Shown: positions 1 through 9,916 of the stretch, in pieces
Numbering within the stretch: position 1 is the stretch's first letter
How the letters are laid out: each line of letters begins with the position of its first letter
Source of the DNA: Brugia malayi
Lineage: Eukaryota > Nematoda > Chromadorea > Rhabditida > Onchocercidae
Length of the DNA stretch: 11,694 nt
Direction: 5' to 3'
NCBI RefSeq assembly: GCF_000002995.4
Contig: NW_025062415.1
Coordinates: forward strand, 1 to 11,694
Position numbers and translations under genes: made by a program
Notes under the pieces: model-generated
Seen by the model: the letters and a program-made list of their open reading frames with translations, nothing else
Databases searched by the model: none
Told to the model about the DNA's origin: nothing

Positions 1-1
1 T

Positions 2-322
2 CATTAGACAAGGAAATTGGTTCTAATTTATCAATTTTAATTTTAATTAAGTGCCAAACTGCTAAAAAAAGCTTATTTTGAACCTAATTGACTATGTTAC
101 GTGCGTTGTACCAGTGCTTGATCCTATATTGTGTTGTCATTTTATAGTTTAAATATTAAAAATAAGCCTTTGTAATTAAGTTTTGCGCATAAATTTATTC
201 AGCAAATTAATAAAACATTCAATTAATCATGATTTTAGTTTCAATTTAAGAATTTAAATTAAATTTAAATTCAAATTTAAATTTGAATTTTTTAAAAATT
301 TTAAATTTGTTATAGTTTCTTA
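2..322 (+). repeat. Divergent monomer 1 (321 bp)
   Basis: The copy at the left window edge carries several private changes: cgtgcGttg, gtgcttgatcc (extra t), ataagcctttg in place of atacgc (loss of one CpG), atttattcagc, ttagtttcaa and tagtttctta. It also has the perfect 24-bp palindrome at 267-290. Together with copy 2 (323-640, which has aatcaatttaaattt near its start) it is less regular than copies 3-28. Confidence 0.8.
267..290. repeat. Perfect 24-bp palindrome in copy 1
   Basis: Here the second palindrome of the A/T domain is perfect: the 12-nt arm aaattcaaattt is followed directly by its reverse complement. Most other copies carry one additional T in the right arm (ttttgaattt instead of tttgaattt), which breaks the symmetry by one base. 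The overlapping 23-nt dyad lies at 250-272. Confidence 0.85.
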
Positions 323-1539
323 CATTAGACAAGGAAATTGGTTCTAATTTAATCAATTTAAATTTAATTAAGTGCCAAAACTGCTAAAAAAAGCTTATTT
401 TAACCTAATTGACTATGTTACGTGCATTGTACCAGTGCTGGTCCTATATTGTGTTGTCATTTTATAGTTTAAATATTAAAATACGCTTTGTAATTAAGTT
501 TTGCGCATAAATTTATCAGCAAAATTAATAAAACTTTCAATTAATCATGATTTTAATTCAATTTAAGAATTTAAATTAAATTTAAATTCAAATTTAAATT
601 TTGAATTTTTAAAAATTTTAAAATTGTTATAGTTTTCTTACATTAGACAAGGAAATTGGTTCTAATTTATCAATTTTAATTTTAATTAAGTGCCAAAACT
701 GCTAAAAAAAGCTTATTTTGAACCTAATTGACTATGTTACGTGCATTGTACCAGTGCTGGTCCTATATTGTGTTGTCATTTATAGTTTAAATATTAAAAT
801 ACGCTTTGTAATTAAGTTTTGCGCATAAATTTATCAGCAAAATTAATAAAACATTCAATTAATCATGATTTTAGTTCAATTTAAGAATTTAAATTAAATT
901 TAAATTCAAATTTAAATTTTGAATTTTAAAAAATTTAAAATTTGTTATAGTTTTCTTACATTAGACAAGGAAATTGGTTCTAATTTATCAATTTTAATTT
1001 TAATTAAGTGCCAAAACTGCTAAAAAAAAGCTTATTTGAACCTAATTGACTATGTTACGTGCATTGTACCAGTGCTGGTCCTATATTGTGTTGTCATTTT
1101 ATAGTTTAAATATTAAAATACGCTTTGTAATTAAGTTTTGCGCATAAATTTATCAGCAAAATTAATAAAACATTCAATTAATCATGATTTAATTCAATTT
1201 AAGAATTTAAATTAAATTTAAATTCAAATTTAAATTTTGAATTTTTTAAAAATTTTAAAATTGTTATAGTTTTCTTACATTAGACAAGGAAATTGGTTCT
1301 AATTTATCAATTTTAATTTTAATTAAGTGCCAAAACTGCTAAAAAAAGCTTATTTTGAACCTAATTGACTATGTTACGTGCATTGTACCAGTGCTGGTCC
1401 TATATTGTGTTGTCATTTTATAGTTTAAATATTAAAATACGCTTTGTAATTAAGTTTTGCGCATAAATTCATCAGCAAAATTAATAAAACATTCAATTAA
1501 TCATGATTTTAATTCAATTTAAGAATTTAAATTAAATTT

Positions 1540-1563
1540 AAATTCAAATTTAAATTTGAATTT
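1540..1563. repeat. Perfect 24-bp palindrome in copy 5
   Basis: Same state as in copy 1: the right arm lacks the extra T found in most monomers, so both 12-nt arms match exactly. The shared state may be an ancestral form or an independent one-base run contraction; these two cannot be separated here. Confidence 0.85.
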
Positions 1564-1916
1564 TTTAAAAATTTTAAAATTTGTTATAGTTTTCTTACAT
1601 TAGACAAGGAAATTGGTTCTAATTTATCAATTTAATTTTAATTAAGTGCCAAAACTGCTAAAAAAAGCTTATTTTGAACCTAATTGACTATGTTACGTGC
1701 ATTGTACCAGTGCTGATCCTATATTGTGTTGTCATTTTATAGTTTAAATATTAAAATACGCTTTGTAATTAAGTTTTGCGCATAAATTTATCAGCAAAAT
1801 TAATAAAACATTCAATTAATCATGATTTTAGTTCAATTTAAGAATTTAAATTAAATTTAAATTCAAATTTAAATTTTGAATTTTTAAAAATTTTAAAATT
1901 TGTTATAGTTTTCTTA

Positions 1917-2236
1917 CATTAGACAAGGAAATTGGTTCTAATTTATCAATTTTAATTTTAATTAAGTGCCAAACTGCTAAAAAAAGCTTATTTTGAACCT
2001 AATTGACTATGTTACGTGCGTTGTGCCAGTGCTGATCCTATATTGTGTTGTCATTTTATAGTTTAAATATTAAAATACGCTTTGTAATTAAGTTTTGCGC
2101 ATAAATTTATCAGCAAAATTAATAAAACATTCAATTAATCATGATTTTAGTTCAATTTAAGAATTTAAATTAAATTTAAATTCAAATTTAAATTTTGAAT
2201 TTTTTAAAAATTTTAAAATTTGTTATAGTTTTCTTA
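1917..2236 (+). repeat. Monomer 7, variant core gcGttgtGccagtgctgAtcc
   Basis: The core carries three linked differences from the majority: gcattg to gcgttg (a new CpG), gtacc to gtgcc (RsaI site lost) and ctggt to ctgat. The same triple state occurs only in partial copy 37, 30 monomers away; copy 1 shares the first and third. It also has the shortened gtgccaaactgc. Confidence 0.85.
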
Positions 2237-2557
2237 CATTAGACAAGGAAATTGGTTCTAATTTATCAATTTCAATTTTAATTAAGTGCCAAACTGCTAA
2301 AAAAAGCTTATTTTGAACCTAATTGACTATGTTACGTGCATTGTACCAGTGCTGATCCTATATTGTGTTGTCATTTTATAGTTTAAATATTAAAATACGC
2401 TTTTGTAATTAAGTTTTGCGCATAAATTTATCAGCAAAATTAATAAAACATTCAATTAATCATGATTTTAGTTCAATTTAAGAATTTAAATTAAATTTAA
2501 ATTCAAATTTAAATTTTGAATTTTTTAAAAATTTTAAAATTTGTTATAGTTTTCTTA

Positions 2558-2874
2558 CATTAGACAAGGAAATTGGTTCTAATTTATCAATTTCAATTTT
2601 AATTAAGTGCCAAAACTGCTAAAAAAAGCTTATTTTGAACCTAATTGACTATGTACGTTGTTCCAGTGCTGATCCTATATTGTGTTGTCATTTTATAGTT
2701 TAAATATTAAAATACGCCTTTGTAATTTAGTTTTGCGCATAAATTTATCAGCAAAATTAATAAAACATTCAATTAATCATGATTTTAATTCAATTTAAGA
2801 ATTTAAATTAAATTTAAATTCAAATTTAAATTTTGAATTTTTGAAAAATTTTAAAATCTGTTATAGTTTTCTTA
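2558..2874 (+). repeat. Monomer 9 with core deletion (317 bp)
   Basis: Around 2651-2665 the core reads atgtacgttgttccag instead of atgttacgtgcattgtaccag. One t and gcat are lost and an a is changed to t, which accounts for the five-base shortening from 322. The tacgtg motif is destroyed. Other private changes are taatttag, a G within the T/A run (tttttgaaaaa) and aaaatctg near the end. Confidence 0.85.
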
Positions 2875-4221
2875 CATTAGACAAGGAAATTGGTTCTAAT
2901 TTATCAATTTTAATTTTAATTAAGTGTCAAACTGCTAAAAAAAGCTTATTTTGAACCTAATTGACTATGTTACGTGCATTGTACCAGTGCTGGTCCTATA
3001 TTGTGTTGTCATTTTATAGTTTAAATATTAAAATACGCTTTGTAATTAAGTTTTGCGCATAAATTTATCAGCAAAATTAATAAAACATTCAATTAATCAT
3101 GATTTTAGTTCAATTTAAGAATTTAAATTAAATTTAAATTCAAATTTAAATTTTGAATTTTTTAAAAATTTTAAAATTTGTTATAGTTTTCTTACATTAG
3201 ACAAGGAAATTGGTTCTAATTTATCAATTTCAATTTTAATTAAGTGCCAAAACTGCTAAAAAAAGCTTATTTTGAACCTAATTGACTATGTTACGTGCAT
3301 TGTACCAGTGCTGATCCTATATTGTGTTGTCATTTTATAGTTTAAATATTAAAATACGCCTTTGTAATTAAGTTTTGCGCATAAATTCATCAGCAAAATT
3401 AATAAAACATTCAATTAATCATGATTTTAGTTCAATTTAAGAATTTAAATTAAATTTAAATTCAAATTTAAATTTTGAATTTTTTAAAAATTTTAAAATT
3501 TGTTATAGTTTTCTTACATTAGACAAGGAAATTGGTTCTAATTTATCAATTTTAATTTTAATTAAGTGCCAAAACTGCTAAAAAAAGCTTATTTTGAACC
3601 TAATTGACTATGTTACGTGCATTGTACCAGTGCTGATCCTATATTGTGTTGTCATTTTATAGTTTAAATATTAAAATACGCTTTGTAATTAAGTTTTGCG
3701 CATAAATTCATCAGCAAAATTAATAAAACATTCAATTAATCATGATTTTAATTCAATTTAAGAATTTAAATTAAATTTAAATTCAAATTTAAATTTTGAA
3801 TTTTTAAAAATTTTAAAATTTGTTATAGTTTTCTTACATTAGACAAGGAAATTGGTTCTAATTTATCAATTTTAATTTTAATTAAGTGCCAAAACTGCTA
3901 AAAAAAGCTTATTTTGAACCTAATTGACTATGTTACGTGCATTGTACCAGTGCTGATCCTATATTGTGTTGTCATTTTATAGTTTAAATATTAAAATACG
4001 CCTTTGTAATTAAGTTTTGCGCATAAATTTATCAGCAAAATTAATAAAACATTCAATTAATCATGATTTTAATTCAATTTAAGAATTTAAATTAAATTTA
4101 AATTCAAATTTAAATTTTGAATTTTTTAAAAATTTTAAAATTTGTTATAGTTTTCTTACATTAGACAAGGAAATTGGTTCTAATTTATCAATTTTAATTT
4201 TAATTAAGTGCCAAAACTGCT

Positions 4222-4232
4222 AAAAAAAGCTT
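4222..4232 (+). other. A7 tract running into a conserved HindIII site
   Basis: Seven As followed by gctt form aagctt at 4227-4232. All 37 copies keep the HindIII site, so HindIII should cut the array into a ~320-bp ladder. The A-run is one base longer in copies 4 and 36 and one base shorter in copy 32. Together with the A5/T4/A4 tracts at the 3' end of the monomer it may give intrinsic DNA curvature, which is inferred. Confidence 0.75.
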
Positions 4233-4267
4233 ATTTTGAACCTAATTGACTATGTTACGTGCATTGT

Positions 4268-4279
4268 ACCAGTGCTGGT
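4268..4279. repeat. Short dyad in the less AT-rich core (accag-tg-ctggt)
   Basis: Five-base arms accag and ctggt flank the dinucleotide tg, at about monomer positions 110-121. This is the only G/C-containing dyad of the monomer. Several left-block copies (6, 7, 8, 9, 11, 12, 13, 15, 17, and partial copy 37) carry ctgat instead of ctggt, which breaks one pair and creates a GATC site. No binding protein can be named. Confidence 0.6.
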
Positions 4280-4380
4280 CCTATATTGTGTTGTCATTTT
4301 ATAGTTTAAATATTAAAATACGCCTTTGTAATTAAGTTTTGCGCATAAATTTATCAGCAAAATTAATAAAACATTCAATT

Positions 4381-4390
4381 AATCATGATT
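4381..4390. repeat. AATCATGATT dyad of the monomer
   Basis: This is a perfect 10-bp palindrome containing a BspHI site (TCATGA), present once in each complete copy. In copies with the A variant downstream (ttttaattc) the symmetry extends to aatta...ttaatt with two extra Ts on the right. It lies immediately before the palindromic A/T domain. Confidence 0.7.
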
Positions 4391-4404
4391 TTAGTTCAAT
4401 TTAA

Positions 4405-4465
4405 GAATTTAAATTAAATTTAAATTCAAATTTAAATTTTGAATTTTTTAAAAATTTTAAAATTT
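4405..4465. repeat. Nested palindromic A/T domain of the monomer (reference copy)
   Basis: From 4406 to 4465 only two of 60 bases are G or C. The stretch is built of overlapping palindromes. First, 4405-4427 is a perfect dyad with 11-nt arms (gaatttaaatt / aatttaaattc) around one central A. Second, 4422-4446 has arms aaattcaaattt and its complement with one extra T. Third, 4452-4465 is the 14-nt palindrome aaattttaaaattt. The unit aaatttaaatt(c/t) recurs at about 12-bp steps, so the domain may have grown from a short internal repeat. The same domain is present in every complete copy, with run-length changes mainly in the T6-A5 part. Such sequence could extrude cruciforms or melt easily; that is inference from symmetry and composition. 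Confidence 0.9.
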
Positions 4466-6402
4466 GTTATAGTTTTCTTACATTAGACAAGGAAATTGGT
4501 TCTAATTTATCAATTTAATTTTAATTAAGTGCCAAACTGCTAAAAAAAGCTTATTTTGAACCTAATTGACTATGTTACGTGCATTGTACCAGTGCTGATC
4601 CTATATTGTGTTGTCATTTTATAGTTTAAATATTAAAATACGCTTTGTAATTAAGTTTTGCGCATAAATTTATCAGCAAAATTAATAAAACTTTCAATTA
4701 ATCATGATTTTATTCAATTTAAGAATTTAAATTAAATTTAAATTCAAATTTAAATTTTGAATTTTTAAAAATTTTAAAATTTGTTATAGTTTTCTTACAT
4801 TAGACAAGGAAATTGGTTCTAATTTATCAATTTCAATTTTAATTAAGTGCCAAAACTGCTAAAAAAAGCTTATTTTGAACCTAATTGACTATGTTACGTG
4901 CATTGTACCAGTGCTGGTCCTATATTGTGTTGTCATTTTATAGTTTAAATATTAAAATACGCCTTTGTAATTAAGTTTTGCGCATAAATTTATCAGCAAA
5001 ATTAATAAAACATTCAATTAATCATGATTTTAGTTCAATTTAAGAATTTAAATTAAATTTAAATTCAAATTTAAATTTTGAATTTTTTAAAAATTTTAAA
5101 ATTTGTTATAGTTTTCTTACATTAGACAAGGAAATTGGTTCTAATTTATCAATTTAATTTTAATTAAGTGCCAAAACTGCTAAAAAAAGCTTATTTTGAA
5201 CCTAATTGACTATGTTACGTGCATTGTACCAGTGCTGATCCTATATTGTGTTGTCATTTTATAGTTTAAATATTAAAATACGCTTTGTAATTAAGTTTTG
5301 CGCATAAATTTATCAGCAAAATTAATAAAACATTCAATTAATCATGATTTTAGTTCAATTTAAGAATTTAAATTAAATTTAAATTCAAATTTAAATTTTG
5401 AATTTTTTAAAAATTTTAAAATTTGTTATAGTTTTCTTACATTAGACAAGGAAATTGGTTCTAATTTATCAATTTTAATTTTAATTAAGTGCCAAAACTG
5501 CTAAAAAAAGCTTATTTTGAACCTAATTGACTATGTTACGTGCATTGTACCAGTGCTGGTCCTATATTGTGTTGTCATTTTATAGTTTAAATATTAAAAT
5601 ACGCTTTGTAATTAAGTTTTGCGCATAAATTTATCAGCAAAATTAATAAAACATTCAATTAATCATGATTTTAATTCAATTTAAGAATTTAAATTAAATT
5701 TAAATTCAAATTTAAATTTTGAATTTTTTAAAAATTTTAAAATTTGTTATAGTTTTCTTACATTAGACAAGGAAATTGGTTCTAATTTATCAATTTTAAT
5801 TTTAATTAAGTGCCAAAACTGCTAAAAAAAGCTTATTTTGAACCTAATTGACTATGTTACGTGCATTGTACCAGTGCTGGTCCTATATTGTGTTGTCATT
5901 TTATAGTTTAAATATTAAAATACGCTTTGTAATTAAGTTTTGCGCATAAATTTATCAGCAAAATTAATAAAACATTCAATTAATCATGATTTTAGTTCAA
6001 TTTAAGAATTTAAATTAAATTTAAATTCAAATTTAAATTTTGAATTTTTTAAAAATTTTAAAATTTGTTATAGTTTTCTTACATTAGACAAGGAAATTGG
6101 TTCTAATTTATCAATTTTAATTTTAATTAAGTGCCAAAACTGCTAAAAAAAGCTTATTTTGAACCTAATTGACTATGTTACGTGCATTGTACCAGTGCTG
6201 GTCCTATATTGTGTTGTCATTTTATAGTTTAAATATTAAAATACGCTTTGTAATTAAGTTTTGCGCATAAATTTATCAGCAAAATTAATAAAACTTTCAA
6301 TTAATCATGATTTTAATTCAATTTAAGAATTTAAATTAAATTTAAATTCAAATTTAAATTTTGAATTTTTTAAAAATTTTAAAATTTGTTATAGTTTTCT
6401 TA

Positions 6403-7365
6403 CATTAGACAAGGAAATTGGTTCTAATTTATCAATTTTAATTTTAATTAAGTGCCAAAACTGCTAAAAAAAGCTTATTTTGAACCTAATTGACTATGTT
6501 ACGTGCATTGTACCAGTGCTGGTCCTATATTGTGTTGTCATTTTATAGTTTAAATATTAAAATACGCTTTTGTAATTAAGTTTTGCGCATAAATTCATCA
6601 GCAAAATTAATAAAACATTCAATTAATCATGATTTTAATTCAATTTAAGAATTTAAATTAAATTTAAATTCAAATTTAAATTTTGAATTTTTTAAAATTT
6701 TAAAATTTGTTATAGTTTTCTTACATTAGACAAGGAAATTGGTTCTAATTTATCAATTTTAATTTTAATTAAGTGCCAAAACTGCTAAAAAAAGCTTATT
6801 TTGAACCTAATTGACTATGTTACGTGCATTGTACCAGTGCTGGTCCTATATTGTGTTGTCATTTTATAGTTTAAATATTAAAATACGCTTTGTAATTAAG
6901 TTTTGCGCATAAATTTATCAGCAAAATTAATAAAACTTTCAATTAATCATGATTTTAATTCAATTTAAGAATTTAAATTAAATTTAAATTCAAATTTAAA
7001 TTTTGAATTTTTTAAAAATTTTAAAATTTGTTATAGTTTTCTTACATTAGACAAGGAAATTGGTTCTAATTTATCAATTTTAATTTTAATTAAGTGCCAA
7101 AACTGCTAAAAAAAGCTTATTTTGAACCTAATTGACTATGTTACGTGCATTGTACCAGTGCTGGTCCTATATTGTGTTGTCATTTTATAGTTTAAATATT
7201 AAAATACGCTTTTGTAATTAAGTTTTGCGCATAAATTCATCAGCAAAATAATAAAACTTTCAATTAATCATGATTTTAATTCAATTTAAGAATTTAAATT
7301 AAATTTAAATTCAAATTTAAATTTTGAATTTTTTAAAAATTTTAAAATTTGTTATAGTTTTCTTA
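6403..7365. repeat. Candidate five-monomer higher-order repeat, first trio (monomers 21-23)
   Basis: Copies 21, 22 and 23 show, in order: gcttttg + aaattCatc + shortened A/T run; gctttg + aaattTatc; gcttttg + the one-base loss caaaataataaaac (7243-7256). The same sequence of states recurs five monomers later in copies 26-28. Copy 21 differs from 26 at aaacAttc, and 23 differs from 28 at the T/C site, so the match is imperfect. Confidence 0.45.
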
Positions 7366-8009
7366 CATTAGACAAGGAAATTGGTTCTAATTTATCAATT
7401 TTAATTTTAATTAAGTGCCAAAACTGCTAAAAAAAGCTTATTTTGAACCTAATTGACTATGTTACGTGCATTGTACCAGTGCTGGTCCTATATTGTGTTG
7501 TCATTTTATAGTTTAAATATTAAAATACGCTTTTGTAATTAAGTTTTGCGCATAAATTCATCAGCAAAATTAATAAAACTTTCAATTAATCATGATTTTA
7601 ATTCAATTTAAGAATTTAAATTAAATTTAAATTCAAATTTAAATTTTGAATTTTTTAAAAATTTTAAAATTTGTTATAGTTTTCTTACATTAGACAAGGA
7701 AATTGGTTCTAATTTATCAATTTTAATTTTAATTAAGTGCCAAAACTGCTAAAAAAAGCTTATTTTGAACCTAATTGACTATGTTACGTGCATTGTACCA
7801 GTGCTGGTCCTATATTGTGTTGTCATTTTATAGTTTAAATATTAAAATACGCTTTTGTAATTAAGTTTTGCGCATAAATTTATCAGCAAAATTAATAAAA
7901 CTTTCAATTAATCATGATTTTAATTCAATTTAAGAATTTAAATTAAATTTAAATTCAAATTTAAATTTTGAATTTTTTAAAAATTTTAAAATTTGTTATA
8001 GTTTTCTTA

Positions 8010-8969
8010 CATTAGACAAGGAAATTGGTTCTAATTTATCAATTTTAATTTTAATTAAGTGCCAAAACTGCTAAAAAAAGCTTATTTTGAACCTAATTGA
8101 CTATGTTACGTGCATTGTACCAGTGCTGGTCCTATATTGTGTTGTCATTTTATAGTTTAAATATTAAAATACGCTTTTGTAATTAAGTTTTGCGCATAAA
8201 TTCATCAGCAAAATTAATAAAACTTTCAATTAATCATGATTTTAATTCAATTTAAGAATTTAAATTAAATTTAAATTCAAATTTAAATTTTGAATTTTTA
8301 AAATTTTAAAATTTGTTATAGTTTTCTTACATTAGACAAGGAAATTGGTTCTAATTTATCAATTTTAATTTTAATTAAGTGCCAAAACTGCTAAAAAAAG
8401 CTTATTTTGAACCTAATTGACTATGTTACGTGCATTGTACCAGTGCTGGTCCTATATTGTGTTGTCATTTTATAGTTTAAATATTAAAATACGCTTTGTA
8501 ATTAAGTTTTGCGCATAAATTTATCAGCAAAATTAATAAAACTTTCAATTAATCATGATTTTAATTCAATTTAAGAATTTAAATTAAATTTAAATTCAAA
8601 TTTAAATTTTGAATTTTTTAAAAATTTTAAATTTGTTATAGTTTTCTTACATTAGACAAGGAAATTGGTTCTAATTTATCAATTTTAATTTTAATTAAGT
8701 GCCAAAACTGCTAAAAAAAGCTTATTTTGAACCTAATTGACTATGTTACGTGCATTGTACCAGTGCTGGTCCTATATTGTGTTGTCATTTTATAGTTTAA
8801 ATATTAAAATACGCTTTTGTAATTAAGTTTTGCGCATAAATTTATCAGCAAAATAATAAAACTTTCAATTAATCATGATTTTAATTCAATTTAAGAATTT
8901 AAATTAAATTTAAATTCAAATTTAAATTTTGAATTTTTTAAAATTTTAAAATTTGTTATAGTTTTCTTA
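8010..8969. repeat. Candidate five-monomer higher-order repeat, second trio (monomers 26-28)
   Basis: Offsets from monomers 21-23 are 1607, 1606 and 1605 bp. Copies 22 and 27 are the only ones after copy 20 with gctttg. Copies 23 and 28 are the only ones with caaaataataaaac. These two otherwise rare states falling in the same relative place support duplication of a multi-monomer segment. Confidence 0.45.
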
Positions 8970-9288
8970 CATTAGACAAGGAAATTGGTTCTAATTTATC
9001 AATTTTAATTTTAATTAAGTGCCAAACTGCTAAAAAAAGCTTATTTTGAACCTAATTGACTATGTTACGTGCATTGTACCAGTGCTGGTCCTATATTGTG
9101 TTGTCATTTTATAGTTTAAATATTAAAATACGCTTTTGTAATTAAGTTTTGCGCATAAATTTATCAGCAAAATTAATAAAACTTTCAATTAATCATGATT
9201 TTAATTCAATTTAAGAATTTAAATTAAATTTAAATTCAAATTTAAATTTTGAATTTTTTAAAATTTTAAATTTGTTATAGTTTTCTTA

Positions 9289-9916
9289 CATTAGACAAGG
9301 AAATTGGTTCTAATTTATCAATTTTAATTTTAATTAAGTGCCAAAACTGCTAAAAAAAGCTTATTTTGAACCTAATTGACTATGTTACGTGCATTGTACC
9401 AGTGCTGGTCTATATTGTGTTGTCATTTTATAGTTTAAATATTAAAATACGCTTTTGTAATTAAGTTTTGCGCATAAATTCATCAGCAAAATTAATAAAA
9501 CTTTCAATTAATCATGATTTTAATTCAATTTAAGAATTTAAATTAAATTTAAATTCAAATTTAATTTTGAATTTTTTAAAATTTTAAATTTGTTATAGTT
9601 TTCTTACATTAGACAAGGAAATTGGTTCTAATTTATCAATTTTAATTTTAATTAAGTGCCAAACTGCTAAAAAAAGCTTATTTTGAACTAATTGACTATG
9701 TTACGTGCATTGTACCAGTGCTGGTCTATATTGTGTTGTCATTTTATAGTTTAAATATTTAATACGCTTTTGTAATTAAGTTTTGCGCATAAATTCATCA
9801 GCAAAATAAACTTTCAATTAATCATGATTTTAATTCAATTTAAGAATTTAAATTAAATTTAAATTCAAATTTAATTTTGAATTTTTTAAAATTTTAAATT
9901 TGTTATAGTTTTCTTA
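9289..9916. repeat. Closely related adjacent monomers 30 and 31 (318 and 310 bp)
   Basis: Both have ctggtctata (one C lost), aaattCatc, and the same shortened A/T domain (aaatttaattttgaa, then a short run ending aaattt). They look like a recent single-monomer duplication. Copy 31 is the shortest complete monomer. Relative to a 322-bp copy it loses 12 bases: one each in aaact, gaacta, gtcta and the aaatatttaata segment, five in gcaaaataaac and three in the A/T domain. Confidence 0.65.

Larger units (their letters stand above)
4159..4480 (+). repeat. Reference satellite monomer (copy 14, 322 bp)
   Basis: I use this copy as a reference because it is full length and carries few private changes. 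It contains 68 G/C (33 C, 35 G), giving 79% A+T. In order it has a conserved 5' box (4159-4180), an AT-rich stretch with a PacI-type ttaattaa, gtgccaaaactgc, an A7 tract with HindIII (4222-4232), and a less AT-rich core (4238-4302) with tacgtg and the accag/ctggt dyad. It continues with tacgc, taattaag and tgcgca (about 4318-4345), the atcatgat dyad (4381-4390), and a palindromic A/T domain (4405-4465). The last bases are gttatagttttctta. CpG occurs three times (acgt, acgc, gcgc). No CENP-B-box-like motif is visible. Length is close to two 160-bp nucleosomal repeats, but the halves are not homologous by eye, so it is not an obvious old dimer. Confidence 0.95.
2558..5439. repeat. Two-monomer alternation (monomers 9-17)
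   Basis: The variant gcctttg alternates with gctttg: copies 9, 11, 13 have cc and 10, 12 have c, then 14, 16 have cc and 15, 17 have c. The phase slips by one monomer between 13 and 14 (at 4159). In 14-17 the alternation is backed by other sites: 14 and 16 share ctGGtcc and ttaGttc, while 15 and 17 share ctGAtcc and the shortened caatttaattt. This is a weak dimeric higher-order repeat of about 640 bp. Confidence 0.6.
2..6081. repeat. Left subfamily block, monomers 1-19
   Basis: This block is polymorphic at five sites. (1) ctGAtcc in copies 1, 6-9, 11-13, 15 and 17, ctGGtcc in the rest. (2) gcctttg in 1, 9, 11, 13, 14 and 16; gcttttg in 8; gctttg elsewhere. (3) aaattCatc in 5, 11 and 12, otherwise aaattTatc. 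(4) aaacAttc in all except 2 and 15, which have aaacTttc. (5) ttaGttc in 1, 3, 6-8, 10, 11, 14, 16, 17 and 19, otherwise A or a deletion. A fourth-line marker, caatttCaatttt, occurs only in copies 8, 9, 11 and 16. The mixture suggests a longer history of mutation and exchange than in the right block. Confidence 0.8.

Noticed and set aside
4256..4262. tacgtg as a bHLH-PAS (ACGTG-core) binding site in each monomer
   Set aside because: A six-base match with no supporting context; one occurrence per monomer is copied by repeat amplification and is not independent evidence.
4281..4310. TATA-like words (ctatattg, ttatagttt) as promoters
   Set aside because: In 79% A+T sequence such words are expected by chance, and there is no downstream gene or initiator-type context.
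4405..4465. Terminal inverted repeats of a MITE or other transposon
   Set aside because: The dyads are adjacent and nested, not at two ends of a unit, and no target-site duplication or isolated copy is seen.
4450..4465. Intrinsic terminator or replication origin based on A/T runs
   Set aside because: No G/C stem precedes a T-run, and A/T richness alone in a satellite does not define an origin.
4159..4480. Monomer as an old dimer of two ~160-bp units
   Set aside because: The two halves share only short A/T words such as taattaag, at a spacing of about 136 rather than 160 bp.
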